Part shown: one piece after another, positions 32,865-45,002 of the stretch
How the letters are laid out: each line of letters opens with the position of its first letter
Position numbering within the stretch: the first letter of the stretch is position 1
Assembly (NCBI RefSeq): GCF_000003195.3
Contig: NC_012878.2
Location: 9,722,386-9,786,385, forward strand
Length of the DNA stretch: 64,000 nt
From: Sorghum bicolor
Taxonomy: Eukaryota; Streptophyta; Magnoliopsida; Poales; Poaceae
Reading direction: 5' to 3'
The notes under the pieces: model-generated
Databases searched by the model: none
What the model saw: the letters and a program-made list of their open reading frames with translations, nothing else
Told to the model about the DNA's origin: nothing
Made by a program: the position numbers and the translations under genes

Positions 32865-34092
32865 TGTTGATATTTGTTAACGCCATCAGGAATTGATCCG
32901 CAAGCGCACGGATATCGGTGAACACTTCACCCGGGAGGTTATCCAGAGTATCGTATTTATATTTTTACAACTGGGAGAAAACGTGCATCTGACTAACCAA
33001 ATCTATTGCTACTACCATTTAGGCTACAAACAATGTCATTCGATGTGAGCGATGTATAGAGAAGACTACAACCACACTCTCGTTCTAACCTTGGTAAGGA
33101 TGATCTACTGTTCTATTGGGGAGGCTTACGGAATCTAGACACCACAAAGGATGTTCGACCCGCACCTATAAACCCTACCGATCCTGCTAACGGGATGTGG
33201 GCTACAAAGGTAACTCAAAAATGTCACGTTCCTCGCTACTACCACGGTCCAGCTAGATAGGGGATATCTATGAGTACCCTAGCCCAAACACTACGTTTAC
33301 GCTAGCAATGATTACTCTAAACTCAACCAGAAGAGATTAAAGTAAACTCATAAACCAAAGAACAATAAGAATAAAGAACTTACTAGAATTTAGAAGTCGA
33401 AATACTGAAGAATCCTAGCAGCAAGCCTCGGGTTAGGAGACTTGATCCCGCAGGTACAACCTCGGAGTAGACACCGACAGGCCGGGCTTCCTCCGATCTA
33501 CACCTCCACTCTATCTCTCTCAATCTAGTAGAACTAGTTCTACTCTTACATTGGATGCTAAGCCCTATGAGGTGGGAACCCTAAGGAACCTCTCTCTAAA
33601 TCCTCTCTAGAAAATATGCTAAAGAATAATGAGGATTGCCTCCTCTAGGGGCTAGGGGGCCTGCTTATATAGTACCCTTAAGTGAATCTGGGCCGTCGGA
33701 TCAAACCGACATTAATCGCATGGTTTTCCTTGATCCTTTAGGTCGGTGGAGCATCATCCGCGAGACGGGACCTGATTGGTCTGTGTAGCTGGGCGGGCGC
33801 CCAAGGGGGAGGGCGGGCGCCCTGCCCCCGGGCCCGTTCGGCCTCCCGTTCGTTCCTGTGGCTTTTGGAGTCTTCTAGATGATAGAAAATTGCGCGGCAC
33901 GTTAATATCTCTATGTAAACCTGACATGTGGGCCTTTCCTCCATATTTCCTGATAACCCCCTGCAGAAATAGACAAACACCAAAACTTGTGGAATTCTAT
34001 CAGATAAAACCCTAAATCTGGGTGTTGGTTGCATTTGGATCCTTTTCTTTATTTATTTGATGATTATATTTGTTACTTAAGGACCATCAACA
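32865..34092 (-). repeat. 5' LTR of element H (1228 bp)
   Basis: Same length as its partner and near-identical. GC boxes at 33792 and 33812. The right edge is followed by the TSD ACGGG. Confidence 0.95.
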
Positions 34093-34097
34093 ACGGG

Positions 34098-34435
34098 CCC
34101 CCAACTAGGGGCTCTGGGTGGTCTACTTGAGGTGGCAATCGTGCGGCGGTTGTGGAGCGACGATGACGGTGCTAAGCGCGCCTCCTCTTTGGTGGGGAGG
34201 CGTGGTGATGAGGTCGACGTGAGGCCCTTCCTGAGTGTGAGGGCACAATGCAGGCTCTGCCTGGGCCTCTGGTAGAGAGCGGGATCATGTCATAGCTGAA
34301 GCCGGTGGACATGAACTCAAGGATCCCAAACCAGATCACTGTGGAGCGCAGAAGCGGAAAAACAGAGGTAGCCATTTGGTAACAAGGTGGAAAATTGTCC
34401 GTAAAACACGCAGGACCCCTACCTGACGTGTCAAC
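34098..34435 (-). other. Element K 5' leader and decayed primer site
   Basis: Directly inside the K 5' LTR the minus strand reads GTTGACACGTCAGGTAGGGG (34435-34416). This resembles the grass Tat leader/primer sequence with CG dinucleotides changed to CA or TG, as expected after deamination of methylated DNA. The rest is a GC-rich leader with a short open stretch that I do not trust as a gene. Confidence 0.5.
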
Positions 34436-34891
34436 TATCGGTGTTTTAACCCCGGGGGGGGGGGGGTAAAACCAATGAGTGAATTTATGTGTGTGCTTCC
34501 TTTTTCTGATGGTGATGGAAGATGAACATAATGATTTATCTTGGTTTGGGCAAAAGAAGGCCCAACGTCCAGCGGAGGGGGAGGGAAAACTTGTATTATC
34601 TTGCACCTAAGTGCTTGTACAGGGGTGGATACAAGTATGGATGAACATGAGGTTCCAAGTCCTAACAATATGGAGCTAGTATGTTGGCGATGTTGTGTAT
34701 GCGAGTGTGGGCGTAGGCCAACTCGAGGCCTCCATACCGGCGTGGCTCGACTGGTCTTGTTACGGTGTACATGGCGATGATGGCGCATGCGTTCCTTTGG
34801 GAAATCCCTGTATATATATCGCCCGGTAATTGGTCCGTATATATGCACGCTTGTACGTCCCTACAGTCGTCACGTCGGGAGTTGTTGGAGC
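34436..34891 (-). repeat. 5' LTR of element K, outer part
   Basis: Matches 8162 onward. Starts TATCGGTG instead of TGTCGGTG and contains a run of 13 G at about 34454-34466. About 110 bp present at 8430-8535 in the other LTR, including its TATA box, are missing between gtgtgg repeats at about 34708. Interrupted at 34892 by D; continues at 63523. Confidence 0.8.
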
Positions 34892-35884
34892 TGTTGGGTA
34901 TTCTTAACGCCATTACCAAAAGTAGACTTAGTTTTCTAATTCTGATAACGGCGCCAAAAATGCCAAACCTATCCCTCATACCACTTAAGCCAAGTTGTCA
35001 TCCCCAGCATGACATGAGAGACGCGGTATTGAAATATGCAATTGCTCATCTAAATAAATAACAAATGGGATCTGCAAGCGCATAGATTAATACCGATGTA
35101 GCATTTTAACCGGGAAGTATTCCAGGTATCGTTATTTATATTTTTACCACTGGGAAGGGATTAGTAACCATCAATGTTGATTATAGAATGGAATATAAGA
35201 TTGAGTATCTATCATTGCATGTATAATTGATAACATTTATCTAACTCTTTCACACAGGGATAAGTGTCACATAAAGGATATATAAAGTAATGAATAGTGA
35301 CAAAGATAATTAATCTGATCAGCATAACTTAGCCACATATAAATATGATAAGCACCTCAATTAGATATTCTAACAAGTCATTAGCATGGAATTAGGACGA
35401 ACTACAAGAATATTTCCTAAGTTATTCTTAACTATACAGTCTAGCATATCATAGTTAGTGCAATTATACATAGCAATTATGGTGAGACAAGATTACGCCC
35501 ATGCATAGTGATATTATCAAGGAATATGAGAAACATCGCAATCACTCCCCTGTAATAATGTTGCTCTGTCAGCCCAATACACGAGAGGGGGACTATATAA
35601 GAATCAATGGAGCTGTCACTACCACGAACTACCCCGCGATCTGGCATATAAGGTACAATCACAGATAAATACGGTATAAGCACCCCGCCTACACAATATC
35701 TATCATTTACCCATGGATCCGATGGATAAACGCTATACGATCCTAAACATGTATATAATTCCAGTCTAACCAAGCCAAGTATATAACTATGATAAACTAA
35801 GAACAATATAATTGCGAATATAAACAAGTAGAGCAAAGTCATAATCAATACATTGAAGTAGAACAAAGTCATATTCATAATATC
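34892..35884 (-). mobile_element. Solo LTR D, first part (993 bp)
   Basis: Starts TGTTGGGTATTCTTAACG like the A LTR, and continues at 62862. Target duplication GGAGC at 34887-34891 and 63523-63527 is perfect. Removing E and one ATATC copy gives 993 + 661 = 1654 bp, identical to the LTR length of A. No internal region, so it is a solo LTR of the A family, inserted in the K 5' LTR. Confidence 0.95.
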
Positions 35885-35992
35885 TGTTGACACTGTTTTT
35901 GGAACACGTGCCCAGAGACCAGTAGAGTACAGATCGGCAGGTGGAGCAACGGTAACTAGACTGCAGAAGAGTTTGCCGATGAGGAAGGTTAC

Positions 35993-37271
35993 TGTTGACG
36001 GTCCTTAATGCTCACAATTAACCATCAATTAATCATGCAAAAGGATCCAAATGCAACCAACACCTAGACTTAGGGTTTTATCTGACAGAATTCCACGAGT
36101 TTTGGTGTTTGTGTATTTCTGCAGGGGGTTATCAGGAAATATGGAAGAAAGGCCCACACGTCGGGTATACATAGAGATATTAACGTGTCGCGCAATTTTC
36201 TATCATCTAGAAGACTCCAGAAGCCACGGGAACGAACGGGAAGGAAATCGGGCTCGGAGGCAGGGCGCCCGCCCAACTCTCCTGGGCGCCCGCCCAGCTA
36301 CAGTGCCCAATCAGGACACGTTTCGCGGACAACGCTCCACCGACCTAAAGGATTAAGGAAAACCGTGCGATTAATGTCGGTTTGATCCGACGGCCCAGAT
36401 TCACTTGAAGGGACTATAAAACCAGACCCCCTGGCCCCTGGAGATCATACCTCTTCTACAGAATCAAAGCTAGGGTTTCAATTCTTCATCCAAGTAGAGA
36501 GGATCCCTCTAGTTCTTCTAGTTCTACCTCTAGTTCATCTAGATCTAGTTCTAGTTCATCTAGTTCTAGTTCTAGTTCCTCTAGTTCTAGTTCTAGTTAG
36601 TTCTAGTTGTAATCTAGAAAATAGGGAGAGAGAAGAGGAGAGCGGAGGAGGAGCCGGATCTGTCGGATCTTCCTCAACATTGTACTTTTGCAGCATCTGG
36701 TTCGTTCTTCATCGTTCTCCAGGTTCTTCAACTCATAACTCCTGAGTTCTCTAATTACTTTTATTTACATTCAAGTTATTTATTGGATTCCCGCTTGCAT
36801 CAAGTGCTCTAATCTTTGAAACATTAGAGTAGTAATTAATAGATTAGACGTGGTGTTTAGTCTTGCAATTACCTGGAATTGCACCCAATCCTGCGGATTG
36901 TTGTGGTAGCCTTAGGGTAGTGACAGCCCTAACGGTCGACGTATTCCACCTCGTTCGGATCGGTGTTTGTAGGACCGTAGTCGGAGCTTCCTAGCCCCCT
37001 TCTCATCTCTTTCTGTGGTTAGTGTTCTGATGTCCCGAAATAGATAATCTTGAAGTAATTCTTGATTCTTAGATCAACTAGAGAACTCTCAGGAAACTTC
37101 CTCTCTTCCCACCAAAAATAATCATATAATTTTCCTTGGGCGATCTTGGATCTTAATTAGTACATTCACGTTCCCTGTGGAAAATCGATACTCTGGAATA
37201 CTCCCGGGTGAAGGCTACATCGGTATCCGTGCGCCTGCGGATTTTTCTGTTTGCGTTTAAAATACCCAACA
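35993..37271 (+). mobile_element. Solo LTR M (1279 bp)
   Basis: TGTTGACGGTCCTTAATGC to AATACCCAACA, with flanks GTTAC and ATTAC (one mismatch); the uninterrupted E 3' LTR reads GGTTACCGATG at this point. Contains TATA (36414-36421), GC boxes at 36263 and 36284, and a CTAGTT-type microsatellite. Shares only its promoter half with A and I. Confidence 0.9.
36509..36605 (+). repeat. CTAGTT / CTAGATCTAG microsatellite in solo LTR M
   Basis: About a hundred bases made of CTAGTT hexamers interspersed with CATCTAG and CCTCTAG variants, located downstream of TATA, so it would be transcribed. Not seen in the other LTRs. Confidence 0.8.
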
Positions 37272-37544
37272 ATTACCGATGAAAGGACGATTGAGTATGA
37301 CTAAGTCCAGGAGTGGTGGCGCATTCCTAACCGATGACCAATATCAATGTTTGCTGATGGTGGTAGCAGGAAGATTGCCGATGGCTCCGCGGGAGTTGCC
37401 GATTGACCCGTGGCGGTGTCCTGGTCGGTTACAAGGGGATAGTTTTATGTTTTCCTTAGTTATTTAAATTCGTTTTGTGTACGGAATCTATTTAATTTGG
37501 AATTCGAATCCTAGTCGTGTCTGATTGTAGCTCTTTGCGCAGGG

Positions 37545-37550
37545 TATAAA
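37545..37550 (+). promoter_or_regulatory. TATA box of the E 5' LTR
   Basis: TATAAA in AGGGTATAAATGTAGACCC, preserved in the 3' LTR at 62520-62530. Upstream context is AT-rich; the next few hundred bases to 37879 would be R-U5. Confidence 0.6.
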
Positions 37551-37886
37551 TGTAGACCCTAGTGCTTTGTAATGAAGATATTTATCAATCAATCAAACAC
37601 AAGTTTTTACTCATATTCCAGCATCTACTTTTTCGACGACTTTGTCATATTTTCCTTTTCCATTACGAGTTCTTAGGAGTTCGTCGACTTAGGCTTGGCG
37701 TATTCTCGAGTTCCGCATGAATACCTCTTGGCCATGACATCCGGGCGCATCGCTGTTGTCAGGACTAAAGTATTCGAGTTATCACCTTTGCCGATAGTAA
37801 GGTCAAATCGGCTAGCACGCCTTAACGTTTGAATCGGGTATTAGCCCTTTGTGTTTGCAGATCCACTTTTGCATCAACACATCTTT

Positions 37887-37904
37887 TGGCACGCCCGGTG
37901 GGAC
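37887..37904 (+). other. Primer-binding site of element E
   Basis: TGGCACGCCCGGTGGGAC, seven bases after the LTR end, begins with the TGG expected from a tRNA CCA end. I cannot name the tRNA with confidence. It clearly differs from the tRNA-Asp-type site of A, G, H and I. Confidence 0.7.
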
Positions 37905-37925
37905 TTTTTCAAGATCAAGATCGAC

Positions 37926-38317
37926 ATGTCGACTACCGAGTTCGATCTGGAGAACGTCATCCCGATGACGGAAGCCAATCTCAGAGATGAGCAGAAGCAA
38001 GCTATTGCAAAAGCCATGGAGGACTACAAGCAGCAATGTTTGAAATCCTTCAGCATATACAGGAGCGGCGAGGTGATCCAAAAGGAAGCGCTGCCGGCAC
38101 CTCGGCAAGTTACTTTTAAAGCCAATCCTGGTAAACTCCAAGACATGGTTGATAGTGCTATTAACCATGCTTTGATCAATCAAGCTGGTGTGCTGTCCAA
38201 TACGGTTTTCAATGCCGTGGTTGGAACTTTCAAAGAGGGACAATTACCACCAAATTATGTGGGCCCTTCTCATCATCAGCCAGGATCACCGGTGGTCACA
38301 GCTCCATCGGTTGCTCT
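37926..38317 (+). pseudogene. gag: Element E Gag N-terminus, cut by fragment F
   Basis: The ATG at 37926 opens MSTTEFDLENVIPMTEANLR, continues with a helix-rich region (DEQKQAIAKAMEDYKQQCLK) and a proline/histidine-rich stretch (GPSHHQPGSPVV) up to APSVALPAQY, where LTR sequence of fragment F takes over. Reading resumes at about 43871. The first 130 codons have no stop. Confidence 0.75.
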
Positions 38318-39294
38318 GCCAGCCCAATACACGAGAGGGGGACTATATAAGAATCAATGGAGCTGTCACTACCACGAACAACCCCGCGATCTGGCATATA
38401 GGGTACAATCGCAGATAAATACGGTATAAGCACCACGCCTACACAATATCTATCATTTACCCATGGATCCGATGGATAAACGCTATACGATCCTAAACAT
38501 GTATATAATTCCAATCTAACTAAGCCAAGTATATAACTATGATAAACTAAGAACAATATAATTGCGAATATAAACAAGTAGAGCAAAGTCATAATCAATA
38601 TATTGAAGTAGAACAAAGTCATATTCATAATATCAAAGAACAAAGATGAACAATTGAAGAACAATAGAGAATTACCAAGAATCCTCTTGATAGATCTGGA
38701 AACCAATCGAAGATTGACTCCTTCTAGTTCTAATCCTATGTAGCTATGCTAATCTAGATATCTAATTGATGTGGTGGCTCTAGGATTGATCAGTGGCTTC
38801 TTCTCCCTTGATGAATAATGAATTAGGGTTGAGAGGTCCTCTCCTCCAGGGGCCCGGGGGTCTGGTTTTATAGTCCTTCCAAGTGAATATGGGCCGTCGG
38901 ATCAAACCGACATTGATTGAACGGTTATCCTTGATCCTTTAGGTCGGTGGAGTGTAATCCCAAAAGAGAGTCCTGATTGGACTCCAGAGGGGGGCGGGCG
39001 CCCTGGTCTCCATGGCGGGTGCCCTGGGCCAGGCCCCGTTCTGCCTCCGCTTTGTTTCCGTGGCTTCTGGAGTCTTCTAGATGTAAGATAATTGCGCGGC
39101 ACATTAATATCTCTATGTAATCCCGACGTGTGGGCCTTTCTTCCGTATTTCCCGATAACCCCCTTTAGAAATAGACAAACACCAAAACTCGTGGAATTCT
39201 GTCAGATAAAACCCTAAGTCTGGATGTTGATTGCATTTGGATCCTTTTCTTTATTTATTTGATAGTTAAATTTGATACTTAAGGACCGTCAACA
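38310..39294 (-). repeat. Partial LTR of fragment F
   Basis: Homologous to A LTR positions 11790-12784 and closest to solo LTR D by shared variants (e.g. CAATGGAGCTGTCACTACCACG). The outer 650 bp, including the LTR terminus, are absent. GC boxes present but one has GGGCGGG changed to TGGCGGG. Confidence 0.85.
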
Positions 39295-41414
39295 AACTCC
39301 CCCAAGCTTACCTCTTGCTCGTCCCGGAGCACGGATAATCTCAGCGATGAATCAGAAGTTGTTGTAATGCCTTTAAAAAGTTGACGGTACACATGCTTTT
39401 AAATAAGATCTCATCCCTAAGTTAGAGTAAACTGTCAAGACTTAAAACTTATTCATTTTACCTTTCACCATGGGACTTGTAACCGTCACTTCTGTCTTGA
39501 GTAGTTAAAAGATAGAACGGTCTAGCCAAGTGCCATGTCTCTTATTCTTGATCAGCTATAGCTCTGGAGTTTTTGCAGATTTTCAAATAAAACTCAGAAA
39601 TTCCTTGTATGACTCTCTCAGATCTCTCTTTTGTGGTATTTCTGGATCCTTACCAAGGCAGTGATGGTATATGCCTTCTCTCAAGTATGTAGTATTTGTG
39701 GTATAAGGCATAGTGACATTGCCTACTCTAATAAGGCTTTAATACCTAGAGCTCATAGGAGGGAGATAAAGTATACATACTCACAAGACATTTATTGTAT
39801 AGTCAAACCATGGATCCAAAGAAACAAGCCAATAAGTCAAATCAAGATGTGCATGTGTGGCGAATGAATGGCGTATGATGATGATGGTGATAACAATGAT
39901 GAAAGTCTAATTCTACTTTTGCTCTTTTGAGGGGATATATACCTTCCTTGCTCTTTTGAAACTTTTTGAACAGAATGAGATGCTCTATATTTTCTTTTTC
40001 TTTCCTCTCAGGTGGGTATTTTGTACCCCTAATTCTACTGTCGGACACTTGTCCATTTTTACCTCTCGTCTCACTTTTTCTTTTCTTTCGAGGTTCCGAG
40101 CACTTGCCTCTTTTTATTTCCTCGTATCATTTTTTTAGAGCACTCATCTCATAATATAGCAAGTGGTAGTAACCAAGATAACTTGAGCATTTATTTCACA
40201 GGGGAAAAATAGAAATATTTTTCGCTATTCTCTCCCGGATTAGGAGTAGAATATTTTTGGGTGGTTCTGGAGATGAAAATGAGTGGATATATGTGGATGC
40301 ATACTTCCAGAGTAGCAGCATGTGTGAGTGAACGTGTAAGTGAATCTTGATTTAACCACATGACAAGCTCCTAAGGGTCTACACAGCTTGACCACACTCA
40401 ATGCTCATAAGTAGTAAAAAGTAAATGTGTGGCTCAAAGTCTAGCAAGCATGTATATATGGTTGTGGTAGGAATTTAAACTCTCATCATACAGGAACTCA
40501 TCATGTGATGTTTTAAAGATTTTCAAAGATAAAATTCTCCAGAATTCTAGCATCTCTAGGAACAGATAAACAGCAGCTCAACCTTCCCATATCATATCCG
40601 TTAACAACTTAGACTTCAGATCAAGTTTTCTTCCCACAAGTTTAGGTTTAGAGCAAGCTTTAACTTATAACAGTTATGTCTGAACTTGAGAAAGAACTCA
40701 AATTTTAAAATTAGGCAAAGCAACTATTCATCACATCCATGCTAGAGTTTATTATTAAGATTCAGTTTAGCATAGCCACTTTATTTATTTATTAAGCACA
40801 AAGATATATATATAAGCACAAAATCTTTATTTGGTTTTTCATAGTTATGTATATTTATATTTTAATATAGTATAAATATAAAGATAGATAGAAATACTTA
40901 GCGGGATAAATGGGGGTGCTCTCTCCCAAGCTGAATTTTGACGTAATTTCTCCTGATGTAGCTAGCAGGTGGCAGGGGTGTATTTGAAAGTCGACAGTAT
41001 CCTGAAAGCGATTAGAATGTCCTCCGTCCGTTGATTCTTGAATTCTGTGGAGCTCAAATAGACAGTAAAGCTTTGTGGAACTGATTAAGTGTTAGCATAA
41101 ATATCTAGCCTTTGTCATGTTGAGCCTCCTTAATAAATGTTACTCTCTATTTTTTATTTTATAAAGCAGCAAAGAAATATTTATTTTATTTTTATGCCAC
41201 TACAGTGAATGTACTTATGGGTTTTATGCCACTCGTATACTCACATGGGGCTTACTATTTTTTAACATTTTTATTTTCTTTTTAAAATGATATGAACCTG
41301 ATTAACTAAGCAAACTATTTTAAATGATTGAAAGGAAAAAGGATAACTACCAAGTTTACCTCTTGGCAAGGCGTTCGGTGTTTATAAGTCCTCCAAACGG
41401 GACTCTCTGTTTTC
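39295..41414 (-). other. Non-coding 3' region of fragment F
   Basis: Polypurine tract next to the LTR and sequence homologous to 12785-15156 of A. No credible ORF. Ends at the protease stop. Confidence 0.65.
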
Positions 41415-43870
41415 TCAGTTGTCCTGGAATTCGTTGAGTGGTGTAGTCGGTGCTTCCGGCGGCGCCTCTTCTTCGTGTATAGTTATCTTCTCTTTCCACA
41501 CCTGACTCGGTGCTACGGTCTCCTCAGGATAATCTTGTCCAAGCTGTATGTCCTCAGATCTTACTACTTTTCCTTCGTAGTCTACCCATCCGTCCTTGAT
41601 GATTTCCCTCCTCTGGTTGCGGTTGCGTCGTGTTCTTCTTGTCCTGACCTGCTTAGAGTCTTCAACTATATAGTTAGGGTTAGTAAAATAGCGGCGTACC
41701 TTCTCTGAGAGGAAGTGCATATGGACTTTTCCAGTTCCAATGTAGATGATTGCTTTAACAGTGCTGAGGAACGGTCTTCTAAGGATGACGGGTGGATCGT
41801 ATTCGTCTTCTCCCATATCAATAACCTGAAAGTCTGTGTAGATAAAATGATCGTCTATTTTGATAGGGACATCAGTTACTATACCTTTAACCTCTCGAAA
41901 TATCTGATCTGCCATCTGGAGCTGAATGTATGTTGGTTTTAGGGCCATGGTTCCGAACAAGAGCCGATAGGTGACTGCGGCCATTATGTTGACGCCCGAT
42001 CCGGTGTCGCAAAACGTTTTGTAGAAGTTGTATCCATTTATGGCGCAATAGATGCTTGGCATTCCTGGGTCATCCTTCTTGGTCAGAAATGGTGACTTAA
42101 GTTGATGATCTTGACCTCCATGAACTGCAGTGACCATCTTAGCTGACTCGGTCCACACTTGCTTGTTCCTGTTCCTCCTGTTGGTCCTTTTCCTTGGTTC
42201 ATGTCGAGATTGCTGTGGGATTTGTGTAGTCTTGTTCTTGAAGGAAAACGTCTCCTTCCTCCCTTTGATGTAGAAACTGATCTTAGTAGCACTAGCATAG
42301 ATGACAGCTCCCGAGGTGTTTAAGAATGGCCTCCCTAAGATGATGGCTGCCCTCTCATCATTACCGGTCTCTATTACCACGAAGTATGCTCGGGCGTACG
42401 AGGTACCAACTCGGACACAAAGGTTCTTCAATATTCCCTTTGGGAAACTTAACGACTGATCTGCAAACTGCAAACACATGGTTGTTTCTAATAAACGATA
42501 TGTAAAGAATTTTTCATAGAGTACCCTGGGCATAATGTTGACGCTAGAGCCAAAGTCGCAGAGTGCTTCTGGGAAGTCCACCATGCCGATGGAGATCGGG
42601 ATGACGGGGCATCCTGGATCGCCTCTCTTGACCGGCAGAAGGTCAGTAGTAACTCCAGTGACGGGGTTACTCCAGTAGTTACCTGCATCAAACATGTCTA
42701 CAAGATTTGCAGATTCTAATCCTTCCGGTTGTGATGGTATACCGGGGTTAGTAGCAGGAACAGCAGCAGCTATTTGATTTAACTAAGATTCAATCATTTT
42801 ATTAAAGCTAATTTGATTCTTGATGGCAGTAGAGAAATTATCCATTCTATTATTTATATTTTCTAGCATTTTATCATTAGATGCCAATTTCTTAGATAGG
42901 TTATCCATTAGCTTTCCTTGAATAGACACTAACTCTCTCAGAGGTGGAAAATTATTATTATTATTGTAAGAATTGTTACCTTGATAATTACCTGAGTAGT
43001 TAGGCCTTTGTTGATTCCAACCTTGATTTTGTTGAGGACGGTTGTTGTAGTAGTTGTTGTTGTTGATGATGTAGTTCACATCCTCAAGCATCTCAGGGCA
43101 GTGATTGCCTGAGTGTCCAGTATCTCCACACTCCTCACAAGTCATGTGAGAGTCGTAGATGTGCATAACTTCTTTCTTATCTCCAGCTCTATCATCGAGC
43201 TTCTTCATGAGCAGGTCTAGCTTTGCAGACAGCATGTCTACCACCTTGAGCTGATGCATACCTCCTCCTTTCTTGCGTGTCTAGGTCCTTTCATCATTCC
43301 AGCCTTGGTTGGACGCCATCTTCTCCACAAGAGCTGTGGCTTGTGGTATGGTGAGTGATAAGAATGCTCCTCCAGCTGCAGCATCCATGGTTTCTGAGGC
43401 ACTATTGCCGAGCCCATGATAAAACGTCTGCATCAGTAGCCAGCTCTCCATTCCATGATGGGGACATTCTAGGATGTAGTCCTGGAAGCGCTCCCATGCT
43501 TCTAGAACGGATTTGTCATGTTGTTGCTGAAAACTTGTAATCTTCCCACGGAGAGCATTGGTCTTGCCCATGGGAAAGAACTTAGCCAGAAAGTTCGTGG
43601 AGCAAAGTGCCCACGTAGTATTCTTCTCCTTTGTAGCGTAAAACCACTGCTTCGCTCCCCCTAACACTGAGAATGGGAAGAGGCGAAGTAGTATAGCATC
43701 TCTGGGGACTCCTGATATGGTGAATGTGCTGCAAATCACTAGAAAGTGTTGGAGATGAGCACTAGCATCTTCGTGTGCCTTCCCGTAGAACTGGTTGGAT
43801 TGCACCATGTTGATAAGTCCAGGCTTGAGCTCAAAGTTGTCGTCGATATCTGCAGCAGATCCAGTACGGA
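41415..43870 (-). pseudogene. Fragment F Gag and tandem protease frame (two amber stops)
   Basis: One reading frame from the breakpoint to 41415, interrupted only by TAG at 43279-43281 and 42783-42785; the latter stands where A has CAG, and the former suggests the same change. Gag domain at 43870-43281, zinc knuckle CEECGDTGHSGNHC at about 43120-43160, protease domain 1 with CDFGSSVNIMP and IILGRPFLNTSGAVIYA, domain 2 with CDTGSGVNIMAAVTY and VILRRPFLSTVKAIIYI. In domain 2 the G of the LGRPF motif has become R. It confirms that Gag and both protease domains form one polyprotein. The first 60 or so Gag codons are missing. Confidence 0.85.
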
Positions 43871-45002
43871 TCAGAGTCCCCAGTATACTACAACTACTAC
43901 TACAAGACCTTACACTGGGAATTCTCAAGCTCCAACGTTTCAGATGCCTAATGCATCGACAGATTCAATGCCGACGCAGCAGAGGTTTATGACTCAGTCT
44001 GGGTATGTCAATTCAATGATGATGCCCAATTACCAGTCATCGGTAGGGTCTATGCCGATGAACGTTAATAGTGGATGGCCTGGGCAATTTGTGTTTCCAC
44101 AGCAGAATCATCAGGCTACAGGGTTTCAGTAGGGCCAAATCCAACCTGGATTCCAGAATCAGGGGTTGGTCAATCAGCCGATGAATCTCGGTGGTCAGCA
44201 GTTGGGTGGTCAACAGATCGGTGGTCAGCAGATTGGTGGCCAGATGATTAACCCAATGTTCCATGTAGATCGCGCACCGCATAGACACGTGGAAGCCTAT
44301 CAGCAGATGCCAGATCCGCAACCGCCTCATCGGCAACATGCCGACGCTTATTGGGCCGATAAGATTGCTGAAGTAATGAGAGACCAATTCGGGATAAAGC
44401 CCAAAGTCAACACTTACTCTTATCGGACACTGTATCCTCCTGCATATGATTTAATTCCACTTCCAAATCGGTACAAGGTACCAGATTTCACTAAGTTTTC
44501 TGGACAGGATGATACATCGACCATGGAACATGTCAATAGGTTCATCATCCAATGTGGAGAAGCCGCTAATAGGGACGAGTTAAGGGTTCGCTTGTTCTCG
44601 TCATCAATGTCTGGATCGGCATTTACTTGGTTTATATTGTTACCTCCCAACTCAGTGATTACTTGGGCCGATCTAGAGAAGCAATTCCATAAATACTTCT
44701 TTTCTAGAGTCCATGAGAAGAAGATCACCGATTTGGTCAAATTGAAGCAACGCAATGATGAATCGGTTGAAAGTTTTGTGCAGAGAATACGGGAGGTCAA
44801 GAACAAATGTTATAGTCTGGTCTTGGACGATCGGCAGCTAGCCGATTTGGCTTTCCAAGGTTTGTTGCCGCACATCAGGGACAAGTATGCTTCTCAAGAG
44901 TTCGAGAGCTTAAGTCACTTAGTGCAGAGAATTTCTGATCAGGATATCAGACCTTTTGAGCCCAAGAGAGAATGGAATAAAAAGGTGTCCTTTGTCGATT
45001 AA
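43871..45002 (+). pseudogene. gag: Element E Gag, main part
   Basis: Resumes with QSPQYTTTTTTRPYTG, a low-complexity threonine run, then asparagine/methionine-rich sequence. A TAG at about 44130 replaces a glutamine. A four-unit GGQQ(L/I) repeat lies at 44190-44245. The Gag domain proper runs from about 44340: AYDLIPLPNRYKVPDFTKFS, then DDTSTMEHVNRFIIQCGEA, MSGSAFTWFILLPPNSVITW, LEKQFHKYFF and LVKLKQRNDESVESFVQRIR. It ends with TAA at 45000-45002, probably a secondary stop. Confidence 0.8.

Larger units (their letters stand above)
26394..34092 (-). mobile_element. Element H: complete non-autonomous LTR retrotransposon with one unknown ORF
   Basis: 7699 bp with equal 1228-bp LTRs (26394-27621, 32865-34092) and a perfect duplication ACGGG (26389-26393, 34093-34097). 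Primer site 32840-32856 and polypurine tract 27624-27635 give minus orientation. Its only substantial ORF is 31627-32742. There is no Gag domain, protease, RT or integrase that I can see. Homologous to G throughout, but the protease remnant of G is absent here. Confidence 0.95.
35885..37879 (+). repeat. 5' LTR of element E, interrupted by solo LTR M
   Basis: Parts 35885-35992 and 37277-37879 are the LTR; 35993-37271 is M. Aligns throughout with 62146-62856. A TATA box GTATAAATG lies at 37544-37552, giving plus-strand transcription. Confidence 0.9.
38310..43870 (-). mobile_element. Fragment F: A-type element lacking both ends, embedded in E gag
   Basis: Minus-strand copy of the A family containing the promoter-side part of the 3' LTR (38310-39294), polypurine tract, non-coding 3' region and Gag-protease frame, but no outer LTR end, no primer site and no 5' LTR. 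There is no target duplication. The left join lies in GTTGCTCTGCCAGCCCAATAC, which belongs to the LTR and also reads in frame with E Gag; the right join is after CCAGTACGGAT. It did not arrive by normal integration in its present form. Confidence 0.85.

Noticed and set aside
34172..34848. ORFs of 137-144 codons across the K leader and LTR
   Set aside because: Two of them cross the LTR/leader boundary and none has a recognisable domain.
36509..36605. Possible CRISPR-like or regularly spaced repeat
   Set aside because: It is a simple CTAGTT microsatellite without unique spacers; this is plant DNA.
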